A stretch of 64,000 nt of DNA, taken from the NCBI GenBank assembly GCA_038530555.1, contig JBCBCN010000002.1:124001-188000 (forward strand). Reading direction: 5' to 3'. This DNA comes from HKCCE3408 sp038530555 (lineage in GTDB: Bacteria > Pseudomonadota > Alphaproteobacteria > Rhodobacterales > Rhodobacteraceae). The notes under the pieces are model-generated. The model was not told where the DNA came from. It ran no database searches and worked only from the letters and a program-made list of their open reading frames with translations. The translations under genes and the position numbers were made by a program. Positions 58,129 to 64,000 of this stretch are shown here, one piece after another; position 1 is the stretch's first letter; each line of letters starts with the position of its first letter.

Positions 58129-58857
58129 TTAGGAATTTCCAGAAGGGCTAAGCGATGTCTGAACCGGCAACGCATGGCGGATGGAAATGCCTTCAGGCGA
58201 TATATCGGTATCGTAGGCCAGCATCTCAACCCCCGCTTTATGCGCCGCACCAAAGGCTCGGGCATAAGCCGGGTCCAGGTCAGGGGCGATCTTGAAGCGC
58301 GCGCAATCGGTACGTTGAATGAGGTAGAGCATCACCGCCCGGTGCCCGGCTCGCACCACATCGCTGAGCTCGGCCAAATGTTTGGCGCCGCGCGCAGTCA
58401 CACTGTCGGGAAATTCGGCCCAATCACTATCCCGCCGCAAGTGCACATTCTTGACCTCGATATAGGCGTTGGGGAGGCCGTCCTGGCTTGCCAGAAAGTC
58501 GATGCGGCTGTTTTTGCCATAGCGCACTTCGGGCCGGATGGTGCCGTACGCGGCAATTTCGGCGATCTGTCGGCTGCGCAACGCCTCGCCAACCACGCGG
58601 TTTGGCACCGACGTATCGATCCCCGCCCATTCCCCGCCTGGCAGCTCCAACAGTCGCCAGCCATAGCGGAGCTTCTTTTTCGGATCTTCGTTGAATTCGA
58701 CCCAAATCTGCGCGTTTGGCTCTGAAACGCTCATCATTGATCCAGGGTTCGGACAATGAGCCACGACCTCCTGCCCATTGGGAAGTCGGATATCGGCCAA
58801 GAAGCGTTTGTACCGTCGCAGGAGTGTCGCGCGGATCAGGGGACTGGGAAAGCGCAT
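58129..58857 (-). CDS. sfsA: Sugar fermentation stimulation protein SfsA (nucleic-acid-binding)
   Basis: A 242-residue SfsA-family protein: an N-terminal OB-like domain (RYKRFLADIRLPNGQEVVAHCPNPGSM) and a C-terminal PD-(D/E)XK-like core (NSRIDFLAS, AYIEVKNVHLRR). SfsA affects maltose gene expression in E. coli and has been proposed to be a nuclease. sfsA next to map is common in proteobacteria. Its start lies 73 bases from the divergent cinA-like start, so the promoter region is shared. Confidence 0.93.
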   Translation of the reverse strand: MRFPSPLIRATLLRRYKRFLADIRLPNGQEVVAHCPNPGSMMSVSEPNAQIWVEFNEDPKKKLRYGWRLLELPGGEWAGIDTSVPNRVVGEALRSRQIAEIAAYGTIRPEVRYGKNSRIDFLASQDGLPNAYIEVKNVHLRRDSDWAEFPDSVTARGAKHLAELSDVVRAGHRAVMLYLIQRTDCARFKIAPDLDPAYARAFGAAHKAGVEMLAYDTDISPEGISIRHALPVQTSLSPSGNS

Positions 58858-58929
58858 GGGTCGGGCCTATACCTCGCGGGGATACCAGGGCAAGGCGTTG
58901 GATGCCCAACGATGAGGAGAGAGCAACAG

Positions 58930-59658
58930 ATGGAACTGCCAAGCGCAGCGATGCTTGTGATAGGTGATGAGATTCTGTCCGGGCGCACACGCGATGCCAA
59001 TATGCACCATCTGGCCCAAGCTCTGACGGCGCATGGGATCGCTCTCAAAGAGGTCCGGATCGTGAATGATGACCATGCCGCGATAGTCCAGGCGGTTCGT
59101 GCGCTCTCAGTCAGGGCTGATCACGTCTTCACTTCCGGAGGCATCGGGCCAACCCATGACGATATCACCGCCGAAGCCGTTGCCGCCGCCTTCGATACGC
59201 CGATCACGATCCGCGATGATGCACGTGCCATCCTCCAGGCGCACTACGATCGTCAGAACCAGACTCTGAATGAAGCGCGCTTGCGCATGGCGCGGATTCC
59301 CGACGGCGCCCAATTGATCGACAACCCGATCTCTGCCGCGCCGGGCTTTACGCTGGGCAATGTACATGTGATGGCCGGTGTACCCGTGATCTTCGAGACG
59401 ATGGTGAAGTCTGTCTTGGCGAGCTTGAACGGCGGCCCCGTCCTGATTTCGGGCAGCGTCCGGGTTGATCGGGGTGAGGGAGATATCGCCGCGCATTTGA
59501 CCGAGATTGCCGAGGCCCATCCGGAGGTACAGATCGGCTCATATCCCTTCCAAAGAGACGGCCGCTTCGGCGCCAATATCGTCGTGCGCCATATAGACGC
59601 CACCCTGGTTGAGACGGTGCTCACACGTCTTCGCACGACCTTTCCGGACGCAACTTGA
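58930..59658 (+). CDS. CinA-N-like molybdopterin-binding-domain protein
   Basis: A 242-residue protein of the MoCF/CinA N-terminal family: AAMLVIGDEILSGRTRDANMHHLAQAL, then FTSGGIGPTHDDITAEAVA, the signature loops of this fold. It lacks the C-terminal nicotinamide-nucleotide amidase domain of full CinA. Bacterial N-domain proteins have been linked to ADP-ribose or NAD-related pyrophosphatase activity; the role here is open. ATG at 58930 follows GAGGAGAG. First of a four-gene chain of overlapping genes. Confidence 0.9.
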   Translation: MELPSAAMLVIGDEILSGRTRDANMHHLAQALTAHGIALKEVRIVNDDHAAIVQAVRALSVRADHVFTSGGIGPTHDDITAEAVAAAFDTPITIRDDARAILQAHYDRQNQTLNEARLRMARIPDGAQLIDNPISAAPGFTLGNVHVMAGVPVIFETMVKSVLASLNGGPVLISGSVRVDRGEGDIAAHLTEIAEAHPEVQIGSYPFQRDGRFGANIVVRHIDATLVETVLTRLRTTFPDAT

Positions 59659-60374
59659 CCGCGTCCCATTGGCACGAAGCGGTCGATGCGACTTGGCCTG
59701 CGGCACGGATCGAGACTGAGGCCGATATGCGCGTTCGGTTCAGTCCAGGCGGCGGCTCCCGTGTGCGGGCAGCAAGCCAATTGGGGACCCAGCCCCCAGA
59801 TGAAGCGCTGATCGAGCGGGTCGAGCAGATGCAGCGTGCCGCCGGGCAGCCTGCGCTCTTCTCCGTGCGTCAGGAACAAGTCGAGTTCGATGAAATGCTC
59901 GCACAGCGTGGCTATCGCGTTAAAGACCCGGTTATCATCTACGCGATCGATCCGGCAGCTCTGGCGGCGCAGGCGCCCCCGATCACGGTTTTCGAAACCT
60001 GGCCACCCTTGGCGATCCAAGAGGACATCTGGCGGACCGGCGGGATCGGGGCCGACCGCTTGGCCGTGATGGCAAGGGTGACCGGCACAAAGATCAGTCT
60101 ACTCGGGCGCATCCAGGATCAACCGGCGGGCACGGCCTTTGTCGCCATGCACGACGACATCGCGATGCTCCATGCCCTTGAGGTTCTGCCCGAGCATCGG
60201 CGGCGCGGCCTGGCGCGGATCATGATGCAAAGCGCAGCGTCTTGGGCTCTTCGGCAGGGTGCAGCACATTTTGCGCTTCTGGTCACACGCGTGAATGTGC
60301 CCGCCAACGGCCTCTACACTTCCCTGGGCTTTCAACCTGTGGGAGACTATCACTACAGGCTTAGGGACGACTGA
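59655..60374 (+). CDS. GNAT-family N-acetyltransferase
   Basis: A 239-residue acetyltransferase. The C-terminal half carries the acetyl-CoA motif LHALEVLPEHRRRGLARIMMQSAASWA (R-R-x-G-x-A) and the closing LVTRVNVPANGLYTSLGFQPVGDYHYR. The N-terminal half is a degenerate GNAT-like repeat, as in two-domain acetyltransferases. The substrate is unknown. TTG start overlapping the upstream stop by four bases (TTGA). Confidence 0.85.
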   Translation: MTASHWHEAVDATWPAARIETEADMRVRFSPGGGSRVRAASQLGTQPPDEALIERVEQMQRAAGQPALFSVRQEQVEFDEMLAQRGYRVKDPVIIYAIDPAALAAQAPPITVFETWPPLAIQEDIWRTGGIGADRLAVMARVTGTKISLLGRIQDQPAGTAFVAMHDDIAMLHALEVLPEHRRRGLARIMMQSAASWALRQGAAHFALLVTRVNVPANGLYTSLGFQPVGDYHYRLRDD

Positions 60375-60375
60375 C

Positions 60376-60951
60376 ATGGACCATCTGAACCGCCAAGCGA
60401 CGGCACTCGATCTGCCGCCCTGCGACCCTCTGCCGGAAGACACGCAAAGATACTTCGATATCTGCGTGGAAAAGCTGGGCATGGTCCCGAATGTTCTGGC
60501 GGCCTATGCGTTCGACACCGATAAGCTCAACGCCTTTACGGCGATGTATAACGATCTGATGTTGGGGCCCAGCGCGCTGGATAAGCTTGAGCGGGAAATG
60601 ATCGCAGTGGTCGTTTCAAGCTGCAATCGCTGTTTCTATTGCCTGGTCGCCCATGGTGCAGCGGTCCGCGCCCTTTCGGGGGATCCGGCACTGGGCGAGG
60701 CCTTGGTGATGAATTACCGCGTTGCGCCTGTTACGGATCGACAGCGCGCCATGCTGGACTTCGCGGTGCATATGACCGAACGCAGCGCAACAATTGGAGA
60801 AGCAGACCGGGCATGCCTGCGCGATCATGGCTTCAGTGACCGTGATATCTGGGACATCGCCTCGGTCGCGGCATTCTTCAATATGACCAATCGGATGGCG
60901 TCGGCGGTGGCGATGCAACCAAACGCCGATTACCACAGCCAGGCTAGGTGA
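60376..60951 (+). CDS. Peroxidase-related carboxymuconolactone decarboxylase (AhpD-like) protein
   Basis: A 191-residue alkylhydroperoxidase-like protein. The redox motif is C-N-R-C-F-Y-C in VVSSCNRCFYCLVAHG, where AhpD proteins have the C-x2-C-x3-H core. Members reduce peroxides through a thiol couple. ATG at 60376 is one base after the GNAT stop; the longer in-frame start at 60295 would overlap that gene by 80 bases. The last codon overlaps the next gene's GTG (GTGA). Confidence 0.88.
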   Translation: MDHLNRQATALDLPPCDPLPEDTQRYFDICVEKLGMVPNVLAAYAFDTDKLNAFTAMYNDLMLGPSALDKLEREMIAVVVSSCNRCFYCLVAHGAAVRALSGDPALGEALVMNYRVAPVTDRQRAMLDFAVHMTERSATIGEADRACLRDHGFSDRDIWDIASVAAFFNMTNRMASAVAMQPNADYHSQAR

Positions 60952-61880
60952 TCCGGGCGGCGCCATATCTCGCCCTGCTGGCTTCTGCGCTACCACTTTC
61001 GGCGCAAACCTTGCTGGAGCTGCCGCTGGGTGCGGAGGTAACCCTCAGCGAGAGCACTGAGCGGTCTTCCTACGAGCTGCCGATCGGTCCCTTTGCCCAG
61101 AACAGCGTTGAATTCGAGCGGTTGACCGGCGCCGTGCGGCGTCAGGTTTGGCGCATTGATGAGGCTCAGGCCGGGCCCGGTGTCCTTCTCGCTGTCTTGA
61201 GCCAGCAGATCGCCGATGCAGGGTTTTCAGAAGAGTTCGTCTGTATGGCGGCAGCCTGCGGCGGCTTTGATTTCCGCTTTGCCATCGAAGTGGCGCCTGA
61301 GCCGGCGATGCATGTCAATATCCTTGACTATGGCTATGCCGCCTTCGCCCGTGAGCCCGATGAAAGGGTGTCCATCCTGGTCAGTGAGGGGGGCGGCGCG
61401 GCTTATATTCAAATGATCGAGGTTGGCCCCTCCTCTAGCGCGTTCGAAGATGTCACGATCTCAACGCGGGGCAGCTTGGTGGGCCTCGAGGCTGAGGGCG
61501 GTGCGGATTTCATTGGCCGATTACGCTCGGCCAGTCGGGCACCGATGCCCGGCGTGAATTTCGACTTCGGCTCAACTCAATTCGCCGAGGTCGATCTCCC
61601 CGCGCTGCAGGATTTGGCGGCCTTTTTGCGCGACAACCCAGCCATTGAGATCGTGCTGGTCGGCCATACTGATGCGGATGGCGGTCTCAACAGCAATATT
61701 GCGGTCAGTCGCGCCAGGGCTCAGACGATCCGCAGCATTTTACTTGAGACATATGGCATTGCGCCCGGCAGAGTGGACGCCCAAGGCGTGGGTTATCTCA
61801 TGCCGCTTGCGCCCAATTCGAGCCAACTGGGGCGCGAGCTGAACCGGCGCGTTGAAGTCGTGGTGCTCAACATCGAGTGA
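60948..61880 (+). CDS. OmpA-family exported protein
   Basis: A 310-residue envelope protein. It has a short signal peptide (YLALLASALPLSAQ), an N-terminal beta-rich part of unknown fold with a CMAAAC pair, and a C-terminal OmpA peptidoglycan-binding domain (about 198-308): VNFDFGSTQFAEVDLPALQDLAAFL, VLVGHTDADGGLNSNIAVSRARA and GRELNRRVEVVVL. GTG start overlapping the upstream stop. It closes the cinA-GNAT-AhpD-OmpA chain. Confidence 0.9.
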   Translation: MIRAAPYLALLASALPLSAQTLLELPLGAEVTLSESTERSSYELPIGPFAQNSVEFERLTGAVRRQVWRIDEAQAGPGVLLAVLSQQIADAGFSEEFVCMAAACGGFDFRFAIEVAPEPAMHVNILDYGYAAFAREPDERVSILVSEGGGAAYIQMIEVGPSSSAFEDVTISTRGSLVGLEAEGGADFIGRLRSASRAPMPGVNFDFGSTQFAEVDLPALQDLAAFLRDNPAIEIVLVGHTDADGGLNSNIAVSRARAQTIRSILLETYGIAPGRVDAQGVGYLMPLAPNSSQLGRELNRRVEVVVLNIE

Positions 61881-61890
61881 CACGCGGCAG

Positions 61891-61921
61891 GCACAAAAAT
61901 AGGCCCGCCAGATGACGGGCC
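61891..61921 (-). terminator. Terminator of the LysR gene (possibly bidirectional)
   Basis: GGCCCG (61902-61907) pairs with CGGGCC (61916-61921). On the minus strand the hairpin is followed by TATTTTTG, giving a T-run for the leftward LysR gene. On the plus strand only a weak T-rich tail follows, so use by the OmpA gene is uncertain. Confidence 0.6.
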
Positions 61922-61960
61922 CGATCTTTGAAATCCCCAGCACTGATTACCCAAAACGTT

Positions 61961-62866
61961 TTACCAATCGTCAGAGCCTTTGTCGCGGAACTGATCGACG
62001 AGAAAGTCTATGAACGCGCGAACCTTGGGCTGCGTGTAGCGGCCAGGCGGGTAGATTGCATAGATCCCCTGGACCTCCATCGGAAGCTCTGGGATCGCGT
62101 CGACCAACTGGCCTTGGCGCATCGGCTCGGCATAGAGAAAGCTCGGCAGATAGGCGATGCCGAGGCCGCCGATCGCGGCGTTGAGCAGCGACTGGCCGTC
62201 ATTAACCGTCAGCGATCCGGCCGTGCGCACTTGGCGCTTTTCGCCGGAGGGGGCCGTGACCTTCCAGACGTTGCCGCTGGCTTGGTTTGAGTAATGCAGC
62301 AACTTGTGCTCATTTAGGTCGTCGATCTTCTGTGGCTGACCGTATTGATCGAAATAGGCGGGCGCGGCGATCATCCGTTTGTTTGTCTCGCAAAGCTTAC
62401 GCGCGCGCAGAGAGCTATCTTCAAGCTCACCGACCCGGATCGCGAGATCGAACCCTTCCGAGATCAGCTCAACATAACGGTTGTTGAGGACCATATTCAC
62501 CGTGATATCTGGGTAAGAATGCAGAAATTCCCCCAAAACCGGAGAGAGGTGGTTCACGCCGAAATCTGTGGCGACCGAGACGCGCAACATGCCCGATGGC
62601 GCAGATTGCATAGCAGTCACCAAAGCGTCCGCTTCGCCCGCGTCGTTCAAGACACGTCTCGCGCGGTCGTAATACGCCAAGCCGATCTCGGTGGGGCTGA
62701 CCCGACGGGTTGTACGATTTAACAGCCGGGCGCCGAGACGGCTTTCCAGCGAACTCACATGTTTGGATACCGCGGATTTCGAGATACCCATTTTTTTGGC
62801 AGCGTCGGTGAATCCCCCCTGATCCACCACGGTCGCGAATGCCTCCATTTCCGTCAAACGGTCCAT
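61961..62866 (-). CDS. LysR-family transcriptional regulator
   Basis: A 301-residue regulator with an N-terminal winged helix (MEAFATVVDQGGFTDAAKKMGISKSAVSKHVSSLESRLGARLLNRTTR, partly shown) and a substrate-binding-like effector domain. The family usually regulates a divergent gene; the divergent neighbour here, across a 268-base gap, is the sugar transferase. No known effector. The 3' end lies near the terminator at 61891. Confidence 0.9.
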   Translation of the reverse strand: MDRLTEMEAFATVVDQGGFTDAAKKMGISKSAVSKHVSSLESRLGARLLNRTTRRVSPTEIGLAYYDRARRVLNDAGEADALVTAMQSAPSGMLRVSVATDFGVNHLSPVLGEFLHSYPDITVNMVLNNRYVELISEGFDLAIRVGELEDSSLRARKLCETNKRMIAAPAYFDQYGQPQKIDDLNEHKLLHYSNQASGNVWKVTAPSGEKRQVRTAGSLTVNDGQSLLNAAIGGLGIAYLPSFLYAEPMRQGQLVDAIPELPMEVQGIYAIYPPGRYTQPKVRAFIDFLVDQFRDKGSDDW

Positions 62867-63134
62867 AAGTACACCTGCACACCTTTCTATTTGGCAGGGT
62901 CAACAGTCGTTTCCAAATGAGGCACCATTGCGGAGAGCGGCGGGCCAAAGCGGGGATTTACCGGGGATCGTTGGTGGCGCGTGAACAGCCAGAGACGTAA
63001 TTCGACCGCTTTCCCGCTTTGCTTTGGGCGCGCTTTACCGGCCTTTTAGACTTCGCGATTAGGTCGTTTGTATGAGGTTTCACAGGCTTTATCGCGTTTT
63101 GCACTGCGCCATCGGCTCCGGAGAGTGGTCGATC

Positions 63135-63830
63135 ATGCATCATCGAAACGCCCAACTTGCTGGCCGGTTTGTGCATAGTGCGCGACCTCAGTCCTTGGGC
63201 GTCTATGCGCGCTTCGGCAAAAGGTTCTTCGACATTGGCCTCGCGCTGGCATTGCTGGTGCCCGCATCCGCAGCCATGTTCGGCATCGCAATTGGCTTGC
63301 GTCTGTGTCAGGGCGGACCGATTTTCTATGTGTCCGAACGAATGGCATCGCCTGAACGAGCGTTCCGCCTGATCAAGTTTAGGACGATGGCACCTGCGGC
63401 GGATGCTGGATGTGCCACCGGCGGCGATAAGGCGGAGCGGGTCACGCCAATCGGGCACTACTTACGAAAAAGTCGCCTAGACGAGCTGCCCCAGCTTTGG
63501 AACATCTTGCGCGGCGACATGACCTTCGTCGGCCCGAGACCGCCTTTGAGGCGGTATGTGGAGCGTCATCCGGAGATCTACGACAAGGTGCTGCTGAGCA
63601 GACCGGGCCTGACGGGCATGGCAACTTTGAAGTTTGGCCAGCGCGAGCGCTTGATCCTTGCGCATTGCCGCTCCCCAGTCGAAACGGACAGGCTTTATTC
63701 GCGCCATTGCGTGCCCGCCAAGGCGCGTTTGGATTTGCTCTACCAGCGAACGCAATCAGCGCGCCTCGACATCTACTTGTTGTGGCAAACGATCCGACAT
63801 TGCTTAGACGTGAGAGGCCGCCCGGGCTGA
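63135..63830 (+). CDS. Undecaprenyl-phosphate sugar-1-phosphate transferase (priming glycosyltransferase)
   Basis: A 231-residue protein of the WcaJ/ExoY/WbaP C-terminal family that starts polysaccharide repeat assembly on undecaprenyl phosphate at the inner membrane. An N-terminal helix (FFDIGLALALLVPASAAMFGIAIGL) is followed by FYVSERMASPERAFRLIKFRTM, then LRKSRLDELPQLWNILRGDMTFVGPRPPL, the catalytic signature. ATG at 63135 has GGAGAG upstream; ATG 63072 would add 21 residues without a ribosome-binding site. It probably opens an exopolysaccharide or capsule region continuing to the right, though 63831-64000 shows no clear gene. Confidence 0.93.
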   Translation: MHHRNAQLAGRFVHSARPQSLGVYARFGKRFFDIGLALALLVPASAAMFGIAIGLRLCQGGPIFYVSERMASPERAFRLIKFRTMAPAADAGCATGGDKAERVTPIGHYLRKSRLDELPQLWNILRGDMTFVGPRPPLRRYVERHPEIYDKVLLSRPGLTGMATLKFGQRERLILAHCRSPVETDRLYSRHCVPAKARLDLLYQRTQSARLDIYLLWQTIRHCLDVRGRPG

Positions 63831-64000
63831 TCGACCGCCTGTCAGATCAAGTGAGCTGATCCAACGTCGATCGAATTACACGGGCCGATTGAGTGTTTCT
63901 CAGATCGAGCCAACGGATCCGCAGGTTCATCAGTCCAGGCGTTTTGGTCGAACACCGACGGGACCGCACAAGCTGATGCATTCATCGATGCGCAGACACA

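Noticed and set aside
62958..63458. 166-codon leftward frame near the sugar transferase
   Set aside because: Overlaps the N-terminal half of the sugar transferase; composition of a shadow frame.
1..64000. Insertion sequences, prophage, CRISPR or toxin-antitoxin loci
   Set aside because: No transposase, integrase, phage structural gene, spaced repeats or toxin-like pair could be recognised in either strand.

Overview
The window reads as chromosomal DNA of an alphaproteobacterium, most likely Rhodobacteraceae (Roseobacter group). This is inferred from the high GC content, the CcrM GANTC methyltransferase with the mutY/DciA/DsbA block, the leuS-lptE-holA operon, a DUF4170-waaA-lpxK lipid A block, TTAA-N7-TTAA (CtrA-type) promoter motifs, and many small proteins typical of that family. 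It is almost entirely ordinary core genome: about 63 genes, two tRNAs, and no insertion sequence, prophage or CRISPR array that I can see. Gene density is high, with many 1-4 base stop/start overlaps; GTG and TTG starts are common.

Layout. 1-5.1 kb: the 5' part of dapF, tRNA-Lys(UUU), serine dehydratase sdaA, a LacI-type repressor, tRNA-Arg(CCU), a two-helix membrane protein ending in a winged-helix-like domain with an overlapping small exported protein, and a secreted protein with tandem cysteine repeats. 5.1-10.1 kb: ccrM preceded by three clustered GANTC sites, an AlkB-type membrane hydroxylase, mutY, a DciA-like DUF721 protein and a DsbA-type protein. 10.1-11.3 kb: a CaiB-type CoA-transferase. 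11.3-16 kb: pmbA, an inositol-phosphatase family gene, DUF4170, waaA and lpxK, all leftward. 16-21 kb: DUF2125, an SDR/crotonase pair, MscS and a GST. 21-25.1 kb: leuS-lptE-holA. 25.1-28.5 kb: a D-amino-acid set (dgcN, dgcA, D-amino-acid aminotransferase). 28.7-32.1 kb: a glutathionyl-hydroquinone-reductase-like GST, cobD and a lytic transglycosylase. 32.2-35.6 kb: smc. 35.9-43.4 kb: rsfS-rlmH-gpmI, ctpA, rppH and dnaE2. 43.4-48.7 kb: pip, ubiG, a MarR regulator, grxC, comF, hemH, a 47-residue protein and mutT. 48.7-56.4 kb: argJ, a parvulin, secA, and two envelope proteins including a solute-binding/OmpA fusion. 56.4-61.9 kb: radC, map, sfsA, then cinA-GNAT-AhpD-OmpA. 61.9-64 kb: a LysR regulator and a priming sugar transferase.

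Functional themes are envelope biogenesis (lipid A/KDO, LptE, SecA, parvulin, CtpA, lytic transglycosylase, OmpA proteins), chromosome maintenance (SMC, HolA, CcrM, MutY, DnaE2, RadC), D-amino-acid metabolism, and cell-cycle/competence control. The least expected signal is regulatory. A nearly identical 19-base element containing TTAA-N7-TTAC lies upstream of both comF and radC, and a perfect TTAA-N7-TTAAC lies upstream of a 47-residue gene; together they look like pieces of a CtrA regulon. Three GANTC sites within 39 bases precede the gene for the enzyme that methylates GANTC. A LexA-type half-site pair overlaps the 5' end of dnaE2, and the Shine-Dalgarno of leuS falls inside a predicted stem. 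I did not find a wholly new multi-gene defence or mobile system.
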